Origin: JBMNOZ01 sp050943335 | Lineage (GTDB): Bacteria > Bacillota > Desulfitobacteriia > Desulfitobacteriales > Syntrophobotulaceae | DNA length: 49,277 nt | NCBI GenBank assembly: GCA_050943335.1 | Contig: JBMNOZ010000016.1 | Location: forward strand, 1 to 49,277 | Direction: 5' to 3' | Shown: piece after piece, positions 1-9,363 of the stretch | How positions within the stretch are numbered: the stretch's first letter is position 1 | Layout: each line of letters starts with the position of its first letter | Program-made: the position numbers and the translations under genes | Notes under the pieces: generated by a model | Told to the model about the DNA's origin: nothing | The model's database searches: none | The model's input: the letters and a program-made list of their open reading frames with translations, nothing else

Positions 1-107
1 AGGCGTGATAGCGAACGAAAGTGAGCGGAGCGAATCCCGTCTTCCGCTCCAAGCTTAAAATTAGGATTCGAATGCGTAATGCGACTTATGGGAGCATTAC
101 GCCCGAT
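1..107. repeat. Direct repeat, copy 1 (107 bp)
   Basis: Positions 1-107 recur at 151-257 with one difference (A66 versus G216), giving a 150-bp period. The unit may extend upstream of the window. It contains a perfect 9-bp inverted repeat, GCGTAATGC at 74-82 and GCATTACGC at 94-102, with an 11-nt loop, plus a GAGCGG/CCGCTC pair in its first half. No convincing reading frame is seen. It looks like an intergenic repeat element of unknown family. Confidence 0.9.
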
Positions 108-150
108 GTAGAGGTTACCGATTGAGAATCAAGGTAAGCATTTTTAGCCC

Positions 151-257
151 AGGCGTGATAGCGAACGAAAGTGAGCGGAGCGAATCCCGTCTTCCGCTCC
201 AAGCTTAAAATTAGGGTTCGAATGCGTAATGCGACTTATGGGAGCATTACGCCCGAT
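151..257. repeat. Direct repeat, copy 2 (107 bp)
   Basis: This is the second copy of the element at 1-107, with the same hairpin at 224-232/244-252. The 43 bases between the copies (108-150) are unrelated to the repeat. Near-identity of the copies suggests a recent duplication or homogenisation by recombination. Confidence 0.9.
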
Positions 258-315
258 TTATTTAGGAAGGTTTCCGTTTAATTGGGTCCAATGGAAGTGA
301 TTTTAGTTTTTGAAG

Positions 316-338
316 GATAGCGAACTGCCGCTCCAAGC
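316..338. repeat. Truncated third copy of the upstream repeat
   Basis: GATAGCGAAC at 316-325 followed by CCGCTCCAAGC matches the start and middle of the 107-bp repeat with the part between deleted. The CCGCTC here can pair with GAGCGG at 355-360. The rest of 258-443 holds no recognisable gene; it is the leader of scfA. Confidence 0.55.
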
Positions 339-443
339 CTCCATGAACTTTAGCGAGCGGAGGTTCTAATCAAGCCTTTGAATCAGTTTGATGCTGATTT
401 TTTGTATCTTTAGGTAGCTAAATGATTAAGAAGGAGGATATTA

Positions 444-584
444 ATGGCTACTCATATCAAGACGATTATTAAAGGCAATTTAAGTTCGACCATTAAAACA
501 GGGGGTTGCGGGAAGTGTCAAACTTCGTGCCAGTCAGCCTGTAAAACCTCTTGTACGGTCGGTAATCAAATTTGTGAAAAATAA
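444..584 (+). CDS. scfA: SCIFF-type ranthipeptide precursor ScfA (46 aa)
   Basis: This encodes a 46-residue ribosomal peptide with six cysteines, C22, C25, C29, C33, C37 and C44, in the 'six cysteines in forty-five residues' pattern. The core CQTSCQSACKTSCTVGNQ matches the family signature, and the first ~20 residues are the leader. The ATG follows an AAGGAGGA ribosome binding site at 431-438. The maturase scfB lies 142 bp downstream on the same strand. In this family the maturase forms thioether bridges from cysteine sulfur to other residues. No dedicated exporter or protease is seen nearby. Identification is by motif and by the pairing with scfB; the role of the mature peptide is not known from the sequence. 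Confidence 0.95.
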   Translation: MATHIKTIIKGNLSSTIKTGGCGKCQTSCQSACKTSCTVGNQICEK

Positions 585-603
585 AAGGGTTATTCTCTAA
601 AAG

Positions 604-641
604 ATGGGACCATGTTTTTAAGGCAAGGTCCTATTTTCATT
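604..641 (+). terminator. Hairpin between scfA and scfB (terminator or attenuator)
   Basis: ATGGGACC at 604-611 pairs with GGTCCTAT at 627-634 (one G-U pair), with a 15-nt loop, followed by a U-rich tail. It would let the peptide gene be transcribed more than the maturase. A separate start for scfB is suggested by the extended -10 at 683-691. Confidence 0.6.
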
Positions 642-682
642 TTTGGGGCTTAAAAAGAAATTCATGCTTTTTAGCAGAGTAA

Positions 683-691
683 TGGTATAAT
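683..691 (+). promoter_or_regulatory. Extended -10 promoter candidate for scfB
   Basis: TGG followed by TATAAT at 686-691 is an extended -10 element 35 bases before the scfB start. No good -35 hexamer is seen, which is usual for TGN-type promoters. Confidence 0.45.
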
Positions 692-726
692 AAAGAGAAC
701 GCTATTCATAAGGTGAAGGGAAACAA

Positions 727-2193
727 ATGTTAGATCTTAGAAACTACTTAATTCATAAAAATGTCCATGTTTATCAGCAGGGGGATCTGAATATCGCTTA
801 CGATGTCAATTCCGGTTCCCTTCATGTTCTAGACGAGCAAGCCTTTGCCCTTCTTAAGGAGATAGGCGAAATTCAAAAGGTTGGGAATATAGAACTTGAC
901 TGCCAGGAAGAGATTTTAGCCCAAGCGGGGACCGGGCTATCTGCTTCCGTTAAAAATAGAATTTTAGATGAATTCGGCGAGCTACAAGCTCAGAAGATTC
1001 TTTTTTCGCCGGAGATTGCAGAAACAGAACCCTCCTACCCTGAAACTCCGCTTCTTAAGGCGATGTGTTTACATGTGGCTCATGATTGTAATTTGCGGTG
1101 CAGGTATTGTTTTGCCGATACCGGCCCGTTCCAGGGGAAACGGGAGCTAATGAGTGCGCAGACCGGAAAACTGGCCTTGGACTTTTTACTTAAACATTGT
1201 GGCCCTCGGCAGAAATGTGAGGTTGATTTCTTCGGCGGTGAGCCGCTTATGAACTTTGCAGTAGTGCAGGAGCTTATTGCTTATGGCCGGGAAAAGGCGG
1301 CTGCGGTTGGAAAAGAAATAAATTTTACCCTGACGACTAATGGGGTTTTGTTAGATGAAGCAGTTGCAGATTATTTGGAGGCAGAAGGGGTCAGCGTTGT
1401 TTTAAGTTTGGACGGGCGTAAGGAAGTTAATGACTTCATGCGCCCGGATGTAGGGGGACGGGGAAGTTATGACCGGGTAGTGCCTCGCATCCTTAATTTT
1501 ATAGCCAAAAGACCGAATACCTCGCCTTATGCAACTGGGCAATACTATTATGTTCGAGGCACCTACACCCATTATAATCTCGATTTTTATCGGGATGTGC
1601 TGCACATGGCTGATTTAGGCATAAAAAGAATTTCTGTAGAGCCAGTAGTTGCTCCTCCAGAGGCGGATTATGCTCTTAGAGAGGAGGATATTGTTGTGCT
1701 TGAAGAAAGCTATGATGTTTTGGCCCAAAAAATAATGGAATACCGTGAAAGAGGACAGGACTTTTCCTTCTTTCATTTTAACGCCGGCCTTGCAGATGGC
1801 CCTTGCTTACCCAAACTCCTTTCCGGTTGTGGAGCAGGTCATGAATATGTCGCTATTGCACCTAATGGGGACATTTATCCCTGCCACCAATTTGTAGGCC
1901 AGGACCGGTTTAAAATGGGTTCTCTTTATGATTTTCAAGTTAAACTTAAAAAAGATGTGGTGCAAAAGTTTCGCAAGGCTCACATTTATTGCAAAGAGGA
2001 GTGCCGCTCGTGTTGGGCTCGCTTTTCTTGTAGCGGAGGTTGTCATGCTGCGAACAACGCTTTCGGGGGCGGCTTAAACAGGGTATATGATTTGGGCTGC
2101 AAATTGCAGAAGAAAAGGTTGGAAGTGGCTTATTACCTAAAAATTAAAGAAGCCCTCAAAAGGGAGCGAAATAAAAGTTTATTAGAAGAATGA
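727..2193 (+). CDS. scfB: Radical SAM/SPASM thioether maturase ScfB (488 aa)
   Basis: This is the maturase of the SCIFF peptide. The N-terminal ~100 residues resemble the peptide-recognition region of these enzymes. The radical SAM cluster motif CNLRCRYC is at C121, C125 and C128. A C-terminal SPASM-type region from about residue 365 has a further cysteine series, including GCGAG, PCHQ, CRSCW and CSGGC, for auxiliary iron-sulfur clusters. Family members use SAM to abstract a hydrogen and link peptide cysteines to acceptor residues as thioethers. It is a cytoplasmic enzyme. The ATG start has a purine-rich GGTGAAGGG upstream. The pairing with scfA makes the call firm. Confidence 0.95.
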   Translation: MLDLRNYLIHKNVHVYQQGDLNIAYDVNSGSLHVLDEQAFALLKEIGEIQKVGNIELDCQEEILAQAGTGLSASVKNRILDEFGELQAQKILFSPEIAETEPSYPETPLLKAMCLHVAHDCNLRCRYCFADTGPFQGKRELMSAQTGKLALDFLLKHCGPRQKCEVDFFGGEPLMNFAVVQELIAYGREKAAAVGKEINFTLTTNGVLLDEAVADYLEAEGVSVVLSLDGRKEVNDFMRPDVGGRGSYDRVVPRILNFIAKRPNTSPYATGQYYYVRGTYTHYNLDFYRDVLHMADLGIKRISVEPVVAPPEADYALREEDIVVLEESYDVLAQKIMEYRERGQDFSFFHFNAGLADGPCLPKLLSGCGAGHEYVAIAPNGDIYPCHQFVGQDRFKMGSLYDFQVKLKKDVVQKFRKAHIYCKEECRSCWARFSCSGGCHAANNAFGGGLNRVYDLGCKLQKKRLEVAYYLKIKEALKRERNKSLLEE

Positions 2194-2235
2194 AGTTCGG
2201 ATTCGCCATATATATAATAAGGAAGGGTGAAAAGG

Positions 2236-2874
2236 GTGAGGAAAAAGCATCAAAAGATTGTTATAGGAGTAATTACGGCAATCATATGTGTTGCTCTTCT
2301 GGGATCTACAATGATTAATATCTTTCACCCCCAGTCGGAAGTTCCAGCTGGGGATGAGGCGCAGGAGATTTTAACTCAGGAATATAACCAGAGAAAGCAA
2401 ATTGTAGATATTTTTAAAGAAAAGTTAGAGAAAGAGCCGGAGAACTTGGAGGTTCAAAAACACCTTGCGGATGCCTATTTTTCTAAAGCCTTAATTTCAG
2501 AAAGATTCAGTGGAGAGGAATTTCAAGAGGATTTAAAGAACGCTAAACGCTTGTACCAAGAGCTACTTACCGTTGAAGAAAATAACGAAGTTTTGCTGAG
2601 TTTGGCTAATACTGCTTTTCTGCTGGGAGATTCGGAATTGGCAGGCTCATCATACCGAAAGGTGTTGAGTAAGGAACCAGATAATATAGAAGCTTTGTTT
2701 CGTTACGGGATATCTCTGTTTTATTTAGAGCAGGATAAGGAACAGGCCTTAGAATTCTTGCAAAAGGCTCATGATCTCAGTGAGGATAAAGATTTCAAAA
2801 AGAGATTACAAGAAATGATCACTTTGATTAATAACACGGAACTTAATAACACGGAACCGTCCCCTGAGCCTTAA
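2236..2874 (+). CDS. Membrane-anchored TPR protein (212 aa)
   Basis: A basic N-terminus is followed by one membrane helix (IVIGVITAIICVALLGS). An outward-facing helical part then carries at least two tetratricopeptide-like units, for example around FLLGDSELAGSSYRKVLS. GTG at 2236 is chosen because AAGGAAGG at 2219-2226 is 9 nt away; GTG at 2227 (215 aa) is too close to it. TPR repeats mediate protein contacts, so a scaffold role is likely but no partner can be named. The gene sits 42 bp after scfB and could be co-transcribed with it. Near the 3' end a 15-bp unit is duplicated in tandem (2828-2857), giving the NNTELNNTE tail. Confidence 0.75.
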   Translation: MRKKHQKIVIGVITAIICVALLGSTMINIFHPQSEVPAGDEAQEILTQEYNQRKQIVDIFKEKLEKEPENLEVQKHLADAYFSKALISERFSGEEFQEDLKNAKRLYQELLTVEENNEVLLSLANTAFLLGDSELAGSSYRKVLSKEPDNIEALFRYGISLFYLEQDKEQALEFLQKAHDLSEDKDFKKRLQEMITLINNTELNNTEPSPEP

Positions 2875-2940
2875 AATTTAAAAATAGGGTAGGAAACCTA
2901 AATAAAGAATAAGATCAAAATTCTAAGGCGGGTGAGAAGC

Positions 2941-3729
2941 ATGTATTTTGCTACTCTCGCGAGTGGCAGTTCCGGGAATGCTATAATTGTCGGCGAGGAA
3001 AAGAGAAGTTTTCTTGTGGATTGCGGAATAACGGCAAAGAGGCTTTTGGCAAACTTAAAGATGATAGATATACCTTCCTTCCAAATCGAAGGAATTATTA
3101 TAACCCATGAGCATTCTGATCATATTAAAGGGGTGGGTGTCTTAGCTAGGAAGTTGGAAATCCCAATTTATGCCACTAGTTTGGTTTGGGGGGAAATGGA
3201 GCAGAATCTGGGAAGGCTTAAACCGGAGCAAAAGGTTATTATTGAGAAGGAAGTTAATCTAGCAGGAATGCATATTAGATTGGTGCCCACTTCCCACGAC
3301 AGTAAAGATAGCTATGGTTTAAAAATAACTGGACAGCAGCATACCTTGGCGATCGCAACGGATAGCGGGATTATTACGGCGGAAATGGACAAATATTTTC
3401 AAGGATGCGATGCATATATCGTGGAAGCTAATCACGACTCTAAAAGATTATGGGAAGGCAAATATCCCTGGTATTTAAAGCAAAGAATAAGCAGTAAAAA
3501 AGGACATTTAAGCAACAATGACCTGGCAGAGGCCCTTAAAGAATGGCTCACTGAGAAGGCTCAAAAAGTAGTTCTAGCCCACCTCAGTGCAGAAAACAAT
3601 ACTCCTCAATTAGCACTGGCTACTGTTTTGGGAACTTTGAGGGCCTTAAAGGTTAGAGCGAGATGCCCTAATTTGAAATTTAGCGTTGCCTCGAGGCATG
3701 TACCACGTGAACTTGTAAAGCTTAATTAA
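2941..3729 (+). CDS. walJ: WalJ/YycJ-type metallo-beta-lactamase-fold hydrolase (262 aa)
   Basis: This is a metallo-beta-lactamase fold protein. The start LASGSSGN, the metal-binding THEHSDHIKG and later histidine/aspartate positions (SHD, ATDSG, EANHD, LAHLSAENN) match YycJ/WalJ proteins. These are metal-dependent hydrolases, probably nucleases, that in Bacillus lie at the end of the walRK operon and affect cell-division coordination. ATG 2941 is preferred over GTG 2932 because family members begin a few residues before LASGSSGN and AAGGCGGGTG is well spaced for it. The next gene, htrA, starts 26 bp later, as in the Bacillus walJ-htrC arrangement. The walRK kinase genes themselves are not in this window. 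Confidence 0.9.
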   Translation: MYFATLASGSSGNAIIVGEEKRSFLVDCGITAKRLLANLKMIDIPSFQIEGIIITHEHSDHIKGVGVLARKLEIPIYATSLVWGEMEQNLGRLKPEQKVIIEKEVNLAGMHIRLVPTSHDSKDSYGLKITGQQHTLAIATDSGIITAEMDKYFQGCDAYIVEANHDSKRLWEGKYPWYLKQRISSKKGHLSNNDLAEALKEWLTEKAQKVVLAHLSAENNTPQLALATVLGTLRALKVRARCPNLKFSVASRHVPRELVKLN

Positions 3730-3755
3730 TAAAACAGCGGCAGGAGGGTGAAAAT

Positions 3756-4907
3756 ATGGATTATGAACGCGACTATTATGAACCAAAGCGTAAACCTGGA
3801 ATTCTCTCGACTGTATTATTAGCCGTCTTTTGTGCTATCCTTGGTGGCTTAATTGCCGTGGTTCTTATTCCCCGGGTATATCCTCAAACCGACTTATTTG
3901 CTGGAGGAAATAGGGTGGTACTACACCAGGGAGAGGCTCCGCCGCTTACCTACAATTCAGAGGAAACGGAATCCCCGGTTATAAAGATTGCTGAAAGTGT
4001 CGGCCCTACGGTTGTCGGGGTTGCCAACTTTCAGTCTAGGGGGAATATGTTTGGGGCTGGGGGCTTAACAGAAGTCGGAAGTGGCTCAGGTTTTATAATC
4101 AATGCTGAGCATGGTTATGTGGTAACAAATTATCATGTAGTAAAAGGGGCGGAAAAGTTGATGGTCTCTCTAGCCGACGGACGTGATTTATCGGCGGTTA
4201 TAGTAGGCCAGGATGCCAGAACAGATCTGGCAGTAATAAAGATAGAAAATCCTACCAACCTTAAAGCGGCCCAATTAGGCGATTCAAGGGCCTTGAAAGT
4301 AGGTCAGCCAGTAGTGGCCATCGGCAATCCGGGAGGAAAAGAGTTCGCTCGGACCGTAACTGTTGGTGTGGTGTCAGCCACGGATCGATTTTTGATGCTA
4401 GAAGGAGAAGCGAGCTTTAGTCTTATCCAAACTGACGCTGCAATCAACCCTGGTAACAGCGGCGGGCCTTTGGTGAACTACCACGGGCAAGTGGTCGGAA
4501 TTAATTCCGCGAAAAACAGTGCTTTAGGTTTTGAAGGTATGGGATTTGCAATTCCGATAACCGATGCCCTACCGGTTATCCAACAAATAATTGAAAAGGG
4601 CTATGTGAGTCATCCCGCTCTACAGGTGAATATTGATGATCGATATACCGAGGAATATGCCAGCTACAGGGGTTGGCCTGCCGGTTGTTATATCGCTAAA
4701 GTTCAGGAAGGCGGGGCTGCTCATAAAGCGGGTTTGCGAGCAGGCGATATAATTACAGCGATAAATGATGTAGAGACGAGTAATTCCCTTAAACTGACCC
4801 ATCAACTCTTCAAATATAAACCCGGGGATACTGTAAAGGTAACATATTTTCGAAATCAAAATATTGATACAGTAAGTGTTACTTTAGGGGAGATCCGCTC
4901 GGAGTAG
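3756..4907 (+). CDS. htrA: HtrA/DegP-family membrane serine protease (383 aa)
   Basis: One N-terminal membrane helix (about residues 17-40) anchors a trypsin-like domain on the outside of the membrane. The catalytic triad is visible as H127 (TNYHVV), D157 (ARTDLAVIKI) and S235 (NPGNSGGPL). A single PDZ domain covers roughly residues 285-380 (HKAGLRAGDIITAINDVE). HtrA proteins degrade misfolded secreted proteins under envelope stress. The start ATG has AGGAGGGTG upstream. It follows walJ closely and is probably co-transcribed. The call is firm; which of several htrA paralogues it represents cannot be told. Confidence 0.95.
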   Translation: MDYERDYYEPKRKPGILSTVLLAVFCAILGGLIAVVLIPRVYPQTDLFAGGNRVVLHQGEAPPLTYNSEETESPVIKIAESVGPTVVGVANFQSRGNMFGAGGLTEVGSGSGFIINAEHGYVVTNYHVVKGAEKLMVSLADGRDLSAVIVGQDARTDLAVIKIENPTNLKAAQLGDSRALKVGQPVVAIGNPGGKEFARTVTVGVVSATDRFLMLEGEASFSLIQTDAAINPGNSGGPLVNYHGQVVGINSAKNSALGFEGMGFAIPITDALPVIQQIIEKGYVSHPALQVNIDDRYTEEYASYRGWPAGCYIAKVQEGGAAHKAGLRAGDIITAINDVETSNSLKLTHQLFKYKPGDTVKVTYFRNQNIDTVSVTLGEIRSE

Positions 4908-5076
4908 GCTGACTCCTTTAAGGATCTATGGTAGAATTAACATAGAAGGAATTGCGAAAGAAGGTCATAGGTCAATACCAGATAGATAATGTATTAATCT
5001 GTTCCCTTAAAATTTCAAGTAGAATAAATATAAATAGATTGGAGAAGGAGCTTTCTTTACAAAGGAGAAAAGATTA

Positions 5077-8000
5077 ATGGGTGAAATCCTGCATATTGGT
5101 TTGGATGTGGGTTCAACAACGGTAAAAGTGGCTGTCCTTGATGGGAGAAACAATTTGGTTTTTAGTCATTACCAAAGGCATTTTTCCGATGTTCAACACA
5201 CAGTAGGCAACCTTTTGCAGAAAATGTATGTTCAATTTAAAGACGCGCGGGTAACAATAAATGTTACCGGTTCCAGCGGAATGTCATCATCAGAGCAAAT
5301 CGGAGCACCTTTTGTTCAAGAGGTTATCGCTGGGAGTAAAGCCGTACAAACCTTTATACCGGAAACCGATGTTGCTATTGAGCTCGGCGGGGAGGACGCT
5401 AAAATAACCTATTTTGGTGATTCTCCGGAACTGAGAATGAACGGTACTTGCGCCGGAGGTACGGGGGCTTTTATTGATCAAATGGCTATCCTCCTGAAAA
5501 CGGATGCTGCTGGGCTCAATGAGCTGGCCAAAAGACATCGTGAGATATACCCGATTGCTTCTCGGTGCGGGGTATTTGCTAAAACGGATATTCAGCCTTT
5601 ACTCAATGAAGGGGCGGCGAAAGAAGATATTGCAGCTTCGATTTTTCAGGCGGTTGTAAATCAGACTATTGCTGGTTTAGCCTGTGGTAAACCTATTAAA
5701 GGGAAAGTTGCTTTTCTTGGTGGCCCGCTTTCATTTTTATCAGAACTCCGTCAACGCTTTATTGAAACCCTTAATCTCGGTCCGGAGGAGATTATTATAC
5801 CGGATAATGGCGAGTTCTTTGTGGCTATTGGAGCCGCTTTGGCTTCCCAAACCAGTGAAGTTATCGATTTTCAGGATATTTATGATAATATTCCTAATCT
5901 GCATAACTCCTCAACCTCGACCACAATATTGCAGCCTCTTTTTAAAGATCAGACTGATTATGAGATGTTTAGACAAAGGCATCGTAAACATTCAGTTCCC
6001 AAAAAGAGTTTAAACGAAGTGCAAGGACGTTGTTTCTTAGGGATTGATGCCGGTTCGACTACGACAAAACTGGCATTAATTGATGAGGCTGGAAACTTAG
6101 TTTATTCCCACTACAGTGGAAATGGTGGGAGCCCTTTAAAATCCACGGTAACTGCTTTGCGTAAACTTTATCAGGCTTTACCGGAAGGCGTGGAAATAGC
6201 TTGCTCCGTAGTCACTGGCTATGGAGAAGCGCTTTTGAAAGCAGCTTTGGAAGTTGACTACGGTGAGATTGAGACCGTGGCTCATTATAAAGCAGCGGAG
6301 TACTTTCTTCCCGGGGTAGACTTCATATTGGATATCGGCGGGCAGGATATGAAATGTATGAAGGTACAGGACGGAGTTATTAACAATATTATGCTCAATG
6401 AGGCCTGCTCCTCCGGCTGCGGGTCCTTTATTGAAACTTTGGCAGAATCCCTTGGTTTAACGTTGGAGGAGTTTGTGCAAAGAGGGTTAAAGTCTGATTC
6501 CCCGGTAGATTTGGGGACCCGGTGTACGGTATTTATGAACTCTAAAATAAAACAAGTTCAAAAAGAAGGAGCGGATATCGGTAGTATTGCCGCCGGTATC
6601 GCTTATTCCGTGGTAAAAAACGCTCTGTACAAGGTTATTCGTTTTCATAGTGGCGAGGAGATTGGAAAAAAGGTGGTGGTTCAAGGCGGCACCTTTAATA
6701 ACGATGCTGTCTTGCGCTGCTTTGAATTAGTTACTGGGCAGGAAGTGATCCGACCCGATATTGCCGGGATAATGGGTGCTTTTGGAGCGGCATTAATAGC
6801 AAGGGAAAACTATGTCCCAGAAAAGAAATCCACATTAATCGCCGAAGAGGAATTGAAGGACTTTAAAACAGAGATTTGTACCAGGTATTGTAATTTATGC
6901 GGCAACAATTGTCTGTTAACGGTGAATAGATTTTTTGACGGTCGGGAGTTTATAACAGGCAACCGTTGTGAAAGGGGAGCAGGTTTAGAAGATACAGGCA
7001 GTGATATCCCCAATCTCTACAAGTATAAATATCGCCGTTTGTTTAATTATAAACCTTTGCCAAAAAACCAGGCTTTTCGAGGAGAAATAGGTATTCCTAG
7101 AGCTTTAAACATGTATGAACATTATCCTTTCTGGTTTACCTTTTTTACTGAATTAGGGTTTAGAGTTATACTTTCCGCTCGTTCCTCGAAAAAGATTTTT
7201 GAATTGGGTATGGAAACAGTGCCTTCGGAATCTCTCTGCTATCCAGCTAAACTTGCTAATGGGCATATTAAAAATTTAATTAACAGAGGGGTCAAGGTGA
7301 TTTTTTACCCCTGTTTACCGCGGGAGGAGAAAGATTTCCCTGAATCGCCTAATAATTATAATTGCCCGATTGTTACTTCCTATCCCGAAGTAATTAAGGC
7401 TAACTTTGACGAATTACGGGATCCGAGTTATAAATTTATTTTTCCTTTTCTGCCCATGGATGACATGTCCAGAATGAAAGAGAGGCTTTATGAGGAGTTT
7501 GCGGATTTTAAGGTCACGAAGCAAGAAATTGAACAGGCCGTTGATAAAGCTTATGAGGAAAGAGAAAAATTTCGAGCTGATCTAAGGGCGAAAGGGGAGG
7601 AAGTTCTTGCTTACTTGAAAAAAAATAAAAAGCCGGGCATTGTTCTGGCTGGGCGGCCTTATCATGTGGATCCCGAAATTAACCATGGGATACCGGAAAT
7701 GATAACCAGCCTCGGCCTGCCGGTGTTTACAGAAGATTGTATTGCCCATTTAGGTGTGGTGGAGAGACCGTTAAGGGTTTTGGATCAATGGGTATATCAT
7801 TCCCGACTTTATGCTGCGGCCAGTTTTGTTGCAACACGTGAGGATTTGGAGCTTATCCAGCTTAATTCCTTTGGTTGCGGCCTCGATGCCGTGACTACTG
7901 ATCAAGTGCAGGAGATATTGGAAAGATTTAGAAAAACCTATACTCTCATAAAAATTGATGAGATTAATAATCTAGGAGCCGTAAGAATTCGAATTCGTTC

Positions 8001-9360
8001 TTTGTTGGCCGCCATGCGGGAGAGAGAGCGGAAGAATATCAGACCTCAAAAACTTTTTGAACTGTCGAAGAGAGTTTTGTTTTCGGAGAAAATGAAAGAG
8101 GAATATACAATCCTCGCTCCCCAAATGGCCCCAATTCAATTTGAATTAATTGAAGAGGCGGTACGCCTAGAAGGTTATAGGATTCAGATTTTACCGGAAG
8201 TTGAGGCCGGGGTAGTTGAGGAAGGCTTAAAACATGTGCATAATGATGCCTGTTATCCTTCAATTATTGTTGTCGGCCAGATAATGGAGGCCTTGAAATC
8301 AGGAAAATATGATTTGAATCGTACGGCTGTTATCATGGCCCAAACCGGAGGCGGATGTCGGGCTAGTAACTATATAGGGTTTATCCGCAAAGCTTTAAAA
8401 GATGCCGGATTAGATCATATTCCCGTAATTTCGGTCAGCGCTCAGGGTATAGAAAAAAATCGGGGATTTAAGTTCAGCTATTCCCTTATAAAACGTTCTT
8501 TAATGGCCGTTGTTTACGGCGATTTGTTAATGCGCTTAACAAATGCCACTAGGCCTTACGAAAAAAACAAGGGTGAGACTAATGCCCTGTTAGAAAAATG
8601 GCTACAAACTTTAAAAAAGAGCTTAGTAAAATTGAGCAAAAGAAAGTTTGAGCGTAATATTCGCAAAGTTGTAGAAGATTTTGATAATCTGGAACGTCTG
8701 GACATCAAGAAACCAAAAGTCGGAGTGGTAGGTGAAATACTAGTTAAGTATCACCCCTTTGCCAATAACCACATTGTAGATATTCTCGAAAAGGAAGGGG
8801 CAGAGGTAATTCTTCCGGACTTAACTGATTTTCTCCTTTATTGTGCTCACAATGCTGTTTATAACAGGGAGAAATTGGCTGGGAGTTTAACAGCAGCTTT
8901 GGTAGCTCGACATCTGATTTGGCAGATTGAAAGGTATCGAAAAGTGATGAAAAAAAGTTTAAAAGAAAGCAAGCATTTCCTGCCTCCGATTTCTATTTAT
9001 GAGTTGGCAGCTAAAGCGGAAAAAATCATGCATTTAGGTCATCAAATGGGTGAAGGGTGGTTTTTGACCGCTGAGATGTTGAACCTGATCGAGAAAGGAG
9101 CCAATAATATAGCTTGTCTCCAACCGTTTGCTTGTCTGCCGAATCATATAACGGGTAAAGGAATGCTTAGGAAAATTAAAAGGCATTACCCACAGGCTAA
9201 TATTGTGCCGGTCGACTATGACCCCGGGGCTAGTCATGTCAATCAGGTAAACAGGATCAAGCTGATGCTCTCTATGGCTTTTCAAAACTTGGAAAAAACA
9301 GTGGAAAGTTCGGCATCTCTTGAAAAAATCCCGACCCCGGAACAGATTACAGCGAAATAA
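5077..9360 (+). CDS. Giant 2-hydroxyacyl-CoA dehydratase activase-like protein (1427 aa)
   Basis: Two BcrAD/BadFG ATPase domains of the ASKHA fold sit in tandem. The first begins GLDVGSTTVKV at residue 8, the second GIDAGSTTTKL at 322. The first carries the two cysteines expected to bind the bridging [4Fe-4S] cluster of HgdC-type activators, C125 (NGTCAGGTGAF) and C164 (SRCGVFAKTD); the second has CSSGCGSF. A DUF2229-like region follows (about 650-1000), and the last ~400 residues resemble an HgdB-type dehydratase subunit. HgdC proteins use ATP to inject an electron into a partner reductase or dehydratase. Proteins of this fused layout are common in Clostridia, but their partner reaction is mostly unknown. 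No separate dehydratase genes are nearby. Confidence 0.9.
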   Translation: MGEILHIGLDVGSTTVKVAVLDGRNNLVFSHYQRHFSDVQHTVGNLLQKMYVQFKDARVTINVTGSSGMSSSEQIGAPFVQEVIAGSKAVQTFIPETDVAIELGGEDAKITYFGDSPELRMNGTCAGGTGAFIDQMAILLKTDAAGLNELAKRHREIYPIASRCGVFAKTDIQPLLNEGAAKEDIAASIFQAVVNQTIAGLACGKPIKGKVAFLGGPLSFLSELRQRFIETLNLGPEEIIIPDNGEFFVAIGAALASQTSEVIDFQDIYDNIPNLHNSSTSTTILQPLFKDQTDYEMFRQRHRKHSVPKKSLNEVQGRCFLGIDAGSTTTKLALIDEAGNLVYSHYSGNGGSPLKSTVTALRKLYQALPEGVEIACSVVTGYGEALLKAALEVDYGEIETVAHYKAAEYFLPGVDFILDIGGQDMKCMKVQDGVINNIMLNEACSSGCGSFIETLAESLGLTLEEFVQRGLKSDSPVDLGTRCTVFMNSKIKQVQKEGADIGSIAAGIAYSVVKNALYKVIRFHSGEEIGKKVVVQGGTFNNDAVLRCFELVTGQEVIRPDIAGIMGAFGAALIARENYVPEKKSTLIAEEELKDFKTEICTRYCNLCGNNCLLTVNRFFDGREFITGNRCERGAGLEDTGSDIPNLYKYKYRRLFNYKPLPKNQAFRGEIGIPRALNMYEHYPFWFTFFTELGFRVILSARSSKKIFELGMETVPSESLCYPAKLANGHIKNLINRGVKVIFYPCLPREEKDFPESPNNYNCPIVTSYPEVIKANFDELRDPSYKFIFPFLPMDDMSRMKERLYEEFADFKVTKQEIEQAVDKAYEEREKFRADLRAKGEEVLAYLKKNKKPGIVLAGRPYHVDPEINHGIPEMITSLGLPVFTEDCIAHLGVVERPLRVLDQWVYHSRLYAAASFVATREDLELIQLNSFGCGLDAVTTDQVQEILERFRKTYTLIKIDEINNLGAVRIRIRSLLAAMRERERKNIRPQKLFELSKRVLFSEKMKEEYTILAPQMAPIQFELIEEAVRLEGYRIQILPEVEAGVVEEGLKHVHNDACYPSIIVVGQIMEALKSGKYDLNRTAVIMAQTGGGCRASNYIGFIRKALKDAGLDHIPVISVSAQGIEKNRGFKFSYSLIKRSLMAVVYGDLLMRLTNATRPYEKNKGETNALLEKWLQTLKKSLVKLSKRKFERNIRKVVEDFDNLERLDIKKPKVGVVGEILVKYHPFANNHIVDILEKEGAEVILPDLTDFLLYCAHNAVYNREKLAGSLTAALVARHLIWQIERYRKVMKKSLKESKHFLPPISIYELAAKAEKIMHLGHQMGEGWFLTAEMLNLIEKGANNIACLQPFACLPNHITGKGMLRKIKRHYPQANIVPVDYDPGASHVNQVNRIKLMLSMAFQNLEKTVESSASLEKIPTPEQITAK

Positions 9361-9363
9361 AGG

